A stretch of DNA of 64,000 nt from Haloarcula laminariae (GTDB lineage: Archaea > Halobacteriota > Halobacteria > Halobacteriales > Haloarculaceae), in the NCBI RefSeq assembly GCF_025457605.1, contig NZ_JAMZFY010000001.1, positions 1,364,001-1,428,000 on the forward strand, in the 5' to 3' direction. Under the pieces are notes generated by a model that saw only the letters and a list, made by a program, of their open reading frames with translations, searched no databases and had not been told where the DNA came from. Position 1 is the stretch's first letter; each line of letters starts with the position of its first letter. The translations under genes and the position numbers were made by a program. Below, one piece after another: positions 1-7,730 of the stretch.

Positions 1-1
1 C

Positions 2-799
2 GCGCACGCTCGCGCGGGACTCAAACCCCTCGTCGTTCCCCTGGACCCACAGGACGGGGACCTCTCACGATTGCTCGGCGTCGATTCGGACCGAGCGGAC
101 AGCAGTGCGGATAACCTCGTGAGACACATGGTCAACAGCCCTCGTGGGCCGTTCGAAGACCTGATTCGAACCGCGGAAGGCGTCGATGTCGTCCCCGAAC
201 ACAACATGCTCTCGGACCTTTCGGACCATCTGGCACGCGAGCAATCGAAGGCCGAGGACCTCGGTGACGCGTACAACATCTACGCGCAGTTACAGCGCGT
301 CCTCCGCGAGGGCGGCGTCGGTGACCGCTACGACGTCCTCCTCTGTGACCCGCCGGCGACCGAGTCCGACCACCTCTACAACGCGATCTATGCCACCCGG
401 AACCTCGTCATCCCCGTCGAACCCTCGTGGAAGGGACAGGCCTCAGTCGAGGGGCTTGCGGAGCTTGCCACCAACTTCGCCGACCAGCTGAACATCGAGG
501 TCGGGGTGCTCGGTGCCATCCCGAACGGTGTCAAGAACACGTCCGACCAACGGGAGATGCTGGCGGACATCGAGTTCCCGACGCCGGAGGTCATCGGGGA
601 CCGAACTTCCCTCATGGAGGGCTGCTGGAAACAGCAGTGTTCGGCGTTCAGATACGTGCAGGAACACCGCAGTCGCCGCAGGGACTACGAGGTCGAGACG
701 CTGGCCCAATTGGACCGCATCGCCAGGTTCCTCGAGAGCGAACTCGGTATCGAAGCGCCGAACGCGCCCGAACCGGGAGCGCTGGAGGAGCCGGCATGA
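2..799 (+). CDS. ParA/MinD-family partition ATPase (5' end outside window)
   Basis: The reading frame is open from base 2, so the N-terminus with the Walker A motif lies upstream of the window. Visible are LDPQDGDLSRLLGV, which is the switch I/Walker A' region of ParA proteins, and VLLCDPPATESDHLYNAI, the Walker B equivalent. The C-terminus is rich in charged helices. Family knowledge: deviant-Walker ParA ATPases move plasmids or chromosomes with a DNA-binding partner. The stop overlaps the ATG of the next gene (ATGA), so the two are probably co-translated. A TTG at 71 could be mis-called as the start, but the conserved sequence before it shows the gene begins earlier. Confidence 0.85.
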   Translation, partial: AHARAGLKPLVVPLDPQDGDLSRLLGVDSDRADSSADNLVRHMVNSPRGPFEDLIRTAEGVDVVPEHNMLSDLSDHLAREQSKAEDLGDAYNIYAQLQRVLREGGVGDRYDVLLCDPPATESDHLYNAIYATRNLVIPVEPSWKGQASVEGLAELATNFADQLNIEVGVLGAIPNGVKNTSDQREMLADIEFPTPEVIGDRTSLMEGCWKQQCSAFRYVQEHRSRRRDYEVETLAQLDRIARFLESELGIEAPNAPEPGALEEPA

Positions 800-1191
800 C
801 GGGGTTCAAGAGCGGTGCGAGCGACGACGACCCGCTCGGCGGCGGCGACAGCGACACCGAAGCCGAGGCGCCGTCGTCCGACGTGACGGAATCGTCGACG
901 CTCTCCACGAGCGAGCCGGAGCGGGAGACGACCCAGGAGAGCTACAGCACGAGGTCGGAGCTCCCCTGGATTTTCGACCGGTCGAGCATCACAGACGGTC
1001 GGGAGAAGACGGTCCAGCTCCACCTACAGCAGTCGACGCTCGATACCCAGCGCCGGGCGAGGTCCGACGTCGAGTCGGCACTGGGGGAGACGGTCAAGAA
1101 GGCCGACCTCCGCGAAGCCGCCATCATCGTCGGACTGCAACAGATCGACGACGTCACCGACCTCCTCGAAGAGTGGGGCTACGGTCGCTAA
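796..1191 (+). CDS. Small acidic partner protein of ParA
   Basis: 131 aa, starting at an ATG that overlaps the parA stop by 4 nt. The first half is Asp/Glu/Ser/Thr-rich and probably disordered. The second half (about residues 70-131) looks folded and helical, with ETVKKADLREAAIIVGLQQI followed by a Leu-rich end (DVTDLLEEWGYGR). I recognise no named domain. Position suggests a DNA-binding or ParB-like adaptor for the ParA ATPase, as often found beside parA on haloarchaeal replicons; this is inferred from context only. Confidence 0.7.
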   Translation: MTGFKSGASDDDPLGGGDSDTEAEAPSSDVTESSTLSTSEPERETTQESYSTRSELPWIFDRSSITDGREKTVQLHLQQSTLDTQRRARSDVESALGETVKKADLREAAIIVGLQQIDDVTDLLEEWGYGR

Positions 1192-1301
1192 ACCCCCGCG
1201 AGCGCTTCGTTCGTCCATAGGGCCGACTTGTCGCCATCGCCCCGATTCTATATAGCGGGATACGATTTATCGGATTTGATGCGCCGAGCGTATGCTTCGG
1301 G

Positions 1302-1338
1302 GTTGGTTGTGGAGACTGTAGGAGTCACAACAGCCAAC
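1302..1338. promoter_or_regulatory. Imperfect inverted repeat upstream of integrase
   Basis: GTTGGTTGTG (1302-1311) faces CACAACAGCCAAC (1326-1338), an interrupted inverted repeat in the 180-bp gap between the parA partner and the integrase, with another GCCAAC copy just downstream. It could be an operator for the partition or integrase genes. No other copy was noticed. Confidence 0.25.
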
Positions 1339-1371
1339 AGAGTTATTTGAGAGCCAACTGTATAGCTGCCA

Positions 1372-2640
1372 ATGCCGAAATCGGCTGATTCAGATTCACT
1401 CGCAGACCGGGACGAGCCTTCCTGGACGCTGCTGGACCGCGAGGGCCTGGTCGATGCCTATCTCGATGTCATCGCGCCCGCGATGCGGGCCGATGGCCTC
1501 GACCCCGAGACCGAGCAACCGACCTACGCGTGGCTCAACGAACACGGGTTCCGCCGGTTTATCTACGCGCTCCAGGAGTACCACGATACGACGGTCACCG
1601 AGTTCTGCGAGCGGGACCTGGGTCTCGGTGCCGACGGATTCGACTGGGAAATCGACGACGGCGACACGACTAGCGCGCTGGAACGGTATCTCGACCGGCA
1701 ACGACAGCGCAAGTCCTGGAGCGACGCCACCGTCGACGCCCACCGGAGTCGGTTGGCACGGTACGTGCGTACCTACGCCGAAATCAACGACAGCGCTGAC
1801 CTCCTCTCGCCGGTCGCCAGAGAGTCCGATGTCCCGGCACACGAGGCCGTCGACGCCTGCTGGGCGACGTTCGACGCGCTGGACGCGGAGGTCGCCCGCG
1901 AAACCCTCCGCCGCGTCTACATCACGGTGTCGGACTGGTACACGACCCTGGTGAGCCGGCGAGAGGCCGCGCTGAACCCGACGGACGGACTGGACTACAA
2001 CTGGAGCGGCGACGATGCCGGGACGACGTCGAACCCGCCACTGGATTCGGAACACGTCGCGGCGCTGTTTGCCGCCGCCAGGGACACGCGCGAGCAGCTG
2101 CTCGTGGTGGCGCTGTGTGGGTGGGGCCTCCGCTCGGGCGAGGTTGCGGCGCTGCACGCCGACCAGCTCGTGCTTGACGACGACGCGCCGCGCATCGAGT
2201 TCCGGAGCCGCAAGAACGGCCCCGGCTCCGTCGCCCTGATTTACGGTCGGGACATCGCCGAAGCCAGAATCGCGGAGTTCGCCGACGACGCGGAGTGGAA
2301 CGGATACCTGTTCCCGTCGCCGCGCTCGTCGAGCGGCCACCGCACTGGCGGCACTATCCGAAACTGGTTCGCCGACCTCGCGGACCGGGCGGCGCTCCCC
2401 GAAACCATCGACGGCCACCGGCCCGTCCCCCAGATGGCCCGCCGGTTCTGGTACGACCGGTACTCCTCGACGGTCGAGGAGCTGGTCGAACATCAGATTC
2501 AGGAGGTGGCCGAGGAACAGGGCAGCGCGTCGGCCGCTGTCGTCTGGGACGACTATCTGTCCGAGGACCGCCGACGGGAACTCCGTCGGGAGTTCATGCG
2601 CGACAAGCTCGCGGGCGCGTTCGAGAACCCAACGGCGTGA
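1372..2640 (+). CDS. Tyrosine recombinase / phage-type integrase (divergent)
   Basis: 422 aa. It has an N-terminal SAM-like core-binding region (about 80-200) and a C-terminal catalytic domain. Box I arginine is in LCGWGLRSGEVAALHADQL (R254) and the nucleophilic Tyr is probably Y395 in VVWDDYLSEDRR. The usual HxxR box reads PQMARRFWYD, so the His seems replaced by Gln, and the second H/W box is not obvious. Family knowledge: XerC/D-like enzymes resolve dimers or integrate elements. Its place beside parA suggests replicon resolution or a replicon-borne integrase. No tRNA or att repeat was found next to it. Confidence 0.8.
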   Translation: MPKSADSDSLADRDEPSWTLLDREGLVDAYLDVIAPAMRADGLDPETEQPTYAWLNEHGFRRFIYALQEYHDTTVTEFCERDLGLGADGFDWEIDDGDTTSALERYLDRQRQRKSWSDATVDAHRSRLARYVRTYAEINDSADLLSPVARESDVPAHEAVDACWATFDALDAEVARETLRRVYITVSDWYTTLVSRREAALNPTDGLDYNWSGDDAGTTSNPPLDSEHVAALFAAARDTREQLLVVALCGWGLRSGEVAALHADQLVLDDDAPRIEFRSRKNGPGSVALIYGRDIAEARIAEFADDAEWNGYLFPSPRSSSGHRTGGTIRNWFADLADRAALPETIDGHRPVPQMARRFWYDRYSSTVEELVEHQIQEVAEEQGSASAAVVWDDYLSEDRRRELRREFMRDKLAGAFENPTA

Positions 2641-2917
2641 GCGGTGCGAACGCAGGGGCGACCGAGGTAGCGAGGTTGCGCTCTCGGACCGGCTGAGCGA
2701 ACACCTGCCGTTGGGGCCGTATACTGACGGTCACGCTGTTCAACCCGGCTGTGTCCCCGCCGACGACGGTCGGTATCAGGCGCTACTCGCGACGAAATAA
2801 AAGATTTATTACAGTTGATTCATGATTGGTCAAGTGGGACCCGGTCCCCGCTTGCGTCACTCCTTCCACCCACCCCACCGACCCTACTGACAGTGGGCCC
2901 GGGCCCCGCACTCTCCC

Positions 2918-2942
2918 GGCCGGGCGTTGCCCACGCCCGGCC
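2918..2942. repeat. Perfect 10-bp stem, 5-nt loop hairpin
   Basis: GGCCGGGCGT (2918-2927) and ACGCCCGGCC (2933-2942) pair perfectly around TGCCC, followed by a pyrimidine-rich tract. It lies in the 480-bp gap after the integrase, which also holds GC-rich palindromes (GGGACCCGGTCCCC near 2833 and GGGCCCGGGCCCC near 2895) and no convincing gene. It may be a terminator-like hairpin or an attachment/replication structure; the sequence alone does not decide. Confidence 0.4.
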
Positions 2943-3124
2943 TCTTGCTTTCCCTTTCCCGAAACTGTGGGCTGTAACAGCACCTCGTCACGCGTCTCCC
3001 GGGAGCGGCACCTGCAAGGGCCGAGCGGACCCGTCCCGGCGTTTCACCGGTCGAGCTGCACGTTCGAGTCTCGGGGCGCCGATGGCTCGTCACACTGATA
3101 CGGGCCCACGCCGACTACGTCACT

Positions 3125-3298
3125 ATGCACGCAGTCCAGACCCCCCAGTCCGGCATATGGCATCTCACCGGGAGCCGCGGCTGTGGCAGCGACCCGGACG
3201 GCGAGCGCATCGAGGGGTCGTGGGCGACGATACGCGACCACGTCGACCGCAGCGAGGGGAGCCGCTGTGCCCGCTGCAACTGGCCGCCCAACCGGTGA
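3125..3298 (+). CDS. Small CxxC protein (57 aa), hypothetical
   Basis: An ATG-initiated frame of 57 aa with strong G/C third-position bias. It contains IWHLTGSRGCGS, DHVDRSEGS and ends CARCNWPPNR; the C-terminal CxxC plus an upstream Cys (C20) and His residues suggest a small metal-binding or zinc-ribbon-like protein. Haloarchaea have many such micro-proteins with regulatory roles; I assign no function. It sits alone, on the strand opposite the downstream kinase. The composition and a clean stop argue it is real despite its size. Confidence 0.65.
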   Translation: MHAVQTPQSGIWHLTGSRGCGSDPDGERIEGSWATIRDHVDRSEGSRCARCNWPPNR

Positions 3299-3491
3299 GC
3301 GACTCTCGCCAGTCAATGACTCCCGCTCGTGACTCACCGTGTTCGGCTACGGCAGTCTCTTGACCCGGCCACGCTGGATACCCTCTTCGAGGACATCCAC
3401 CAGCGCGTTTGGCCGGTCACGGCACGGGGATTCGACCGGGTCTGTAACCAACGCGCGAGCCGGAACTCCCCGGACGGCTTGCCTCGACCCG

Positions 3492-5252
3492 CTACTCGAC
3501 CGTATCGTCGGCCGGCCGTTCGACCCCCGTGAACTCGAACCGTGCGCCGCCGTCGTCTCCGTCGGTGAGATGGACCGTCCAGCCGTGGGCCGACGCGACT
3601 CGCCGGACGATATCCAGGCCGAACCCAGTGCCCGACTCCGAGGTGGTATAGCCGGTCTCGAAGACGTTCTCACGCTCCCCCTCGGGGATGCCGGGGCCGT
3701 CGTCGGCCACGTAGAACCCGTCCGGTAGGCCGCCCACGGTAATCGCCACTCCCGCCCCGTCGGTGTCCGAGTCCGGTGAGCCGTGTTCGACGGCGTCCTG
3801 CCGCGCTCGCGGATCAGAGCCCGCGGACCCATGTTCCACGGCGTTCCGAAACAGGTTCTCCAGCAGCTGCTGGAGGCGGTTCGCGTCGGCTTGTATCACG
3901 CCCACCTCCCCGACTGTGAGCGTCCCCTCGCTCTCGACGTTCCGCCACGCGTCGTTGGCGACGGTAGCCAGCGAGACCGTCCCCACGTCGGAGAGGTCGC
4001 GGCCCTCTCTCGCCAGCGTCAGGAGGTCGTCGATGAGGGCGTCCATCCGGTCGAGCGCGTCGACCACCCGTTCGAGTTTCGCGGGGTCGCCGCCCTCCCG
4101 AACGAGCTCCGTGAACCCTTTCGCGACCCCGAGGGGGTTCCGGAGGTCGTGGCTCACCACGGATGCGAACTCGTTGAGGTACTCGTTTTGCCGTTCGATT
4201 TCGGCCCGCCGACGGACCGCTTCGGTCACGTCCCGCAGCACGAGCAACGAGCCACGGCGGATATCGAACTGGTCCCGCAGCGGTGTCTCCGTCACGTCGA
4301 ACGTCCGCTCCTCGTCACCGTCGGCGGCCGGGCGGCTGATGTGGTCCTCGGTCCCTCGCTCGGCCAGTGCCGGGAACACGTCTTCGAGCGGGCGCCCGAT
4401 GTACGCTTGCTCGTCCGCCGGCTCGTCCCCCGGGGCCGAAAACAGGGACACGGCCGCCGCGTTCGCGTCCCGCACCGTCCCCTCGGAATCGACGACGATG
4501 ACGGCGTCTTCCATCTCCTCGATGAGGAGGTCCGCCGCCAGCGGTACCACGTCCAGGAAATCGTAGCGAAACAGGGCGACCCAGACGAGGACGGCGGTCA
4601 GCCCGCTCATAATCGGTGTCGGGTCCACGGGGGTGATCACACCGCCGACGTGGAGGAACGACGCGGCCGGTATCACGACGGCCCCGAAGATGACGACCGC
4701 CGTCTGCTTCCGGTAGGCGGTCCGCGTCACCGCGTAGAAACGCACCAGCAAGCCGACCGATACGACACTGAGTGCGAACAGGTACAGCGCCACCACGTCC
4801 ACGAGCGGCGTCCGCGGGGCGTCAGCGACCGACAGCCCGTGGTACGAGAGCGTTCGGACCGTCGAGAGCGCCAACCCGTGTAGCGGGTTCGTCACCAGGA
4901 GTAGCAGATACCCGACCGGTAAGGCGGCGATGAGCCCGACCCGGCGGCGGGTCAGCCAGCCGTCGTACCCGGCGTAGACGATGGCAAAGAGCACGAACAC
5001 GACGCCGCTGGTAACGAGAAAGCCAGTAGCGACCCGATTGGCAACCTCCATGACCAACCCTGGGGGGCTCACGTACATCATGCCGGTCGAGAGACAGAGA
5101 CCCCCGTTTGCGGCAGTGAGCCACCGGAACACGCGAGCTATCCGGATGTCCCTGCGTGTGGCGACCGCTGCCAGCAGGACGTTGAGGACGCCGGCACCGA
5201 CAGTTCCGACGAGTACAACGACGCCGACCCAGTCGAGTCCCCAGACGTTCAT
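3492..5252 (-). CDS. 7TM-PAS sensor histidine kinase
   Basis: 586 aa. Residues about 1-215 form seven hydrophobic segments resembling the histidine-kinase N-terminal 7TM region. A PAS domain follows (about 235-345, with IVVDSEGTVRDANAAA), then an H-box SVVSHDLRNPLGVAKG with phospho-accepting H368, an N-box LLENLFRNAVEHGS and G-boxes ADDGPGIPEGERENVFETGY and SGTGFGLDIVRR. The kinase signals from the membrane to an unlinked response regulator. Odd: the N-box tail AVEHGS is repeated about 17 residues later, a small internal duplication that lengthens the ATP-binding domain. A TATA-like GTTATACATA lies upstream of the ATG. Confidence 0.9.
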   Translation of the reverse strand: MNVWGLDWVGVVVLVGTVGAGVLNVLLAAVATRRDIRIARVFRWLTAANGGLCLSTGMMYVSPPGLVMEVANRVATGFLVTSGVVFVLFAIVYAGYDGWLTRRRVGLIAALPVGYLLLLVTNPLHGLALSTVRTLSYHGLSVADAPRTPLVDVVALYLFALSVVSVGLLVRFYAVTRTAYRKQTAVVIFGAVVIPAASFLHVGGVITPVDPTPIMSGLTAVLVWVALFRYDFLDVVPLAADLLIEEMEDAVIVVDSEGTVRDANAAAVSLFSAPGDEPADEQAYIGRPLEDVFPALAERGTEDHISRPAADGDEERTFDVTETPLRDQFDIRRGSLLVLRDVTEAVRRRAEIERQNEYLNEFASVVSHDLRNPLGVAKGFTELVREGGDPAKLERVVDALDRMDALIDDLLTLAREGRDLSDVGTVSLATVANDAWRNVESEGTLTVGEVGVIQADANRLQQLLENLFRNAVEHGSAGSDPRARQDAVEHGSPDSDTDGAGVAITVGGLPDGFYVADDGPGIPEGERENVFETGYTTSESGTGFGLDIVRRVASAHGWTVHLTDGDDGGARFEFTGVERPADDTVE

Positions 5253-5477
5253 TCGTCTACCTATGTCGACTCGGTATGTATAACTCCTGTCTAAACGCGG
5301 TTAGGGGCCCGTTGTCCCGATATCCACACTGGCAGCGCCAGCGGACGAGCCGGAAAACTGAGCCGCTCACTGAGTGGTTCCACTCCGCTCTCATTCTCAC
5401 GCCATCGTTCGTGTGGGCCAGCGAATTCTCCCGTAGAGACGTTCTAGATGCCGTGATTCACGTTCCAGCGAGCACGC

Positions 5478-6824
5478 TCACGCCGATGGCGTCCCCCCTT
5501 CGACGACCTGGCGACGCTGCCGTAACTTCGCCAGCAATCCGCCTCCTTGGAGGTCCAGCGGTCGCCGCGTCGGTGAATACCCCGGATACCCGCCGACGGC
5601 GTCTTGGCTGTCGATGATACCGTGGCGCCGGTTCAGCCGATTGTCGACCAGGTCGGCCTCTATCTGCGGTCGGTTGGCCGGACGCGAGCCGGCGGTGTTC
5701 GTCACAAACTGCCTCACGTCCTCCGACGGGACGACGTCGGTCTGTAAGTCCAGCCCGGACGGCACAATCGTCGGGGAGGTCACGCGCGTAACGGTCCTAT
5801 CGTAGAGGTCCCGGGGGGTGCTCCCGTCAAGGATGTCCTCGGCGTAGACGGTCCCACCGTCCTGAAACACCGCCGCTTTGGGGTCGGTGTCGGCGCCGGC
5901 TTCGACGGCGAGTCCGGCGGCGGTGACCTCCAGGTTGGCACCGAAGAAGTGGACGATAAGCCCCCCGGGGTTGTAGACGTAGTTGTTCACCAGCACGGCG
6001 TCGGAACGCGTGGCCGGGTTCCGGCGACGGTTGTGTGCAAACAGCGAGCCCATGACACAGAGTTCCGTGTTCTCTTCGTTCGCCAGGAAGCCACGCGAGT
6101 GCGGGCCCTCCGGGTGGATGGAGTCGTGCAACGACTCCGCGACGATGCAGTTGATGAACGAGTTGCGGTCGGCCGCACCGTTCGTCCCGGCCGTTTCGTC
6201 CACGCCCCACATCGCCGTGCAGTGGTCGAACAGCACGTCCGCCGAGTCCGAGGCCATCGCATTGCCGTTCTCGGGCTTGCTCACGTCGTCGCCGCACAGA
6301 AACGACATGTGCGAGACGATGACCTTGTCGGAACTGACGCGGAACCGCCCGCCGGTAATGGTGATACCGGGGGCGGGCGCCGTCTCGCCGGCGACCCACG
6401 TCTGCGAGTCGGTTACCCGCAACGTACCGAGGCGTTCGATGTCGATCACTCCGCCGACTTCGAAGACGACCACGGTCGGCTGCCCCGCTGCGTTCTCTAT
6501 CGCCTGGGTAATCGACCCCGTGCCTGTCGGCTGGAGGGTGGTGACGGTCTCGACGTTGAGGTCGTCCCCCGCGGCGGTCACCCACGAGGTGTCCGTGAAC
6601 GTCTGGTCCCAGGTGAAACCGCTGGTGCTGCCATCGAACCGCTTCTCGTCATCTATGAGGGTGTACCCGGCGTAGGCCGCACCCCCGCCAATCACTCCAG
6701 CACCGCCGATTTTCAGGAGGTCCCGGCGCGAGAGCGACCCCAGACGGGACTCGGAGCTCGGTTCCTCCGCTGTCTCTCGGCCCTCGGCGTCATCATTTTC
6801 CCGTTCGTCCATGCACACTAGCAT
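5478..6824 (-). CDS. Exported pectate-lyase-like parallel beta-helix protein
   Basis: 448 aa with a Tat signal (SRRDLLKIGGAGVIGGG), so it is exported folded. After the signal it resembles polysaccharide lyase family 1: VVVFEVGGVIDIERLGTLRV, VIVSHMSFLCGDD, VLFDHCTAMWGVDE, SFINCIVAESLHDS, VMGSLFAHNRRRNPATR and VLVNNYVYNPGG are successive beta-helix rungs, and RRNPATR is in the place of the catalytic Arg region of pectate lyases. Known role of the family: cleavage of polygalacturonate by beta-elimination. A uronate pathway at 34-50 kb makes this plausible. An alternative ATG lies at 6812; 6824 fits a TATA-like GATTAATACA better. Confidence 0.8.
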   Translation of the reverse strand: MLVCMDERENDDAEGRETAEEPSSESRLGSLSRRDLLKIGGAGVIGGGAAYAGYTLIDDEKRFDGSTSGFTWDQTFTDTSWVTAAGDDLNVETVTTLQPTGTGSITQAIENAAGQPTVVVFEVGGVIDIERLGTLRVTDSQTWVAGETAPAPGITITGGRFRVSSDKVIVSHMSFLCGDDVSKPENGNAMASDSADVLFDHCTAMWGVDETAGTNGAADRNSFINCIVAESLHDSIHPEGPHSRGFLANEENTELCVMGSLFAHNRRRNPATRSDAVLVNNYVYNPGGLIVHFFGANLEVTAAGLAVEAGADTDPKAAVFQDGGTVYAEDILDGSTPRDLYDRTVTRVTSPTIVPSGLDLQTDVVPSEDVRQFVTNTAGSRPANRPQIEADLVDNRLNRRHGIIDSQDAVGGYPGYSPTRRPLDLQGGGLLAKLRQRRQVVEGGTPSA

Positions 6825-7246
6825 GTCAATCGGCGAAGGTGTATTAATCTGCTGTCGTCGGACGAGTGAGACGACAAACCGCTGGCGACATCCGACGCCT
6901 CACGACGGCGACCGGCGGGTCCCGACAGTGTCACGGTCCCGAATCCGGCCCCGCCGGCGACGATAGTCTGCTATCACCACGCCTCGCGGGCGGTGCCTCA
7001 GGCGTCACCCCGGTCCGAAACTGGGGGCAGGTCGGCCGCAAAACCCCGGCTAAGGGACGGGTTATAGCATGATGAATAAGGTCCTATCTCACCGTCTTCA
7101 TCCCACGAACCGCTAGACCCGTTGTTACCCGTCATCGCGCTGCGACGGGCCTGACGGCCGTTTCTTCTGGTGGTATCACGGTGCTCGGGCTACTCGGAGC
7201 ATGCGCGCATAAGAACCAATTCGCCGTAATCGTCGCTGGTGTCGAA

Positions 7247-7654
7247 CTACGACAGGCCGATTCGGCGGGGCGACAGCAGGCCGACTCCGTCAGCAGCAGA
7301 CTCCTCGGCCGGCTGGGCGAATATGTTCATACGAATTGCTATGTCTCCGACGCTGCTATCGTCCCTGTAGTGACCGATAGAGAGCAGCGGATTCAGGATA
7401 TGGTCGCTGATATCCGGACACATGACGCGGTAGACGACGCCTTCCTCGCGAAGAGCTTCACCGACCGGTTGCTGATTCTCGATATCAACGGGGTCGAGGG
7501 CGTCCCTGACGAGATAGCGGTCCGGCTCAGGGAGTGTGATTTTTACAGTGCCGAGGCGGTGTACGGCGAGTCGGACAGTCACACCTCCACAGTCGGGGCT
7601 GTCGGCGACGGGACCCGCCACCACTTCGTCGACACTCAGACGCGCGGCTCGCAT
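7247..7654 (-). CDS. Hypothetical protein, strand uncertain
   Basis: 135 aa on the minus strand, with ATG start, acidic composition and good G/C third positions; it contains DRYLVRDALDPVDIENQQPV and VMCPDISDHILNPLLSIG. The plus strand carries a competing 164-aa frame over the same DNA (7181-7675, GTG start) with equally good codon bias, because the two frames mirror first and third codon positions. I favour the minus strand for its ATG and the TATA-like stretch before it, but neither product resembles a family I know. Confidence 0.4.
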   Translation of the reverse strand: MRAARLSVDEVVAGPVADSPDCGGVTVRLAVHRLGTVKITLPEPDRYLVRDALDPVDIENQQPVGEALREEGVVYRVMCPDISDHILNPLLSIGHYRDDSSVGDIAIRMNIFAQPAEESAADGVGLLSPRRIGLS

Positions 7655-7730
7655 CAGTCATACGTACTTGAATAGCCGGAGAACATGTTCCGGGTAACGT
7701 TCATGCGGCGATAGTCTGAAGGCCCGGTAC

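Noticed and set aside
3040-3090. TTCGAGTCT near 3063 looked like the T-loop of a tRNA
   Set aside because: Flanking bases do not pair into a T-stem and no acceptor or anticodon stem can be drawn.
2815-3363. 182-codon plus-strand frame overlapping the 57-aa CxxC gene
   Set aside because: Pro/Arg/Ser-rich product typical of a shadow frame in GC-rich DNA; the overlapping short frame has better coding bias.
7181-7675. 164-codon plus-strand frame opposite the called 7247-7654 gene
   Set aside because: Equally good codon bias, but GTG start and no supporting promoter; kept only as an alternative.
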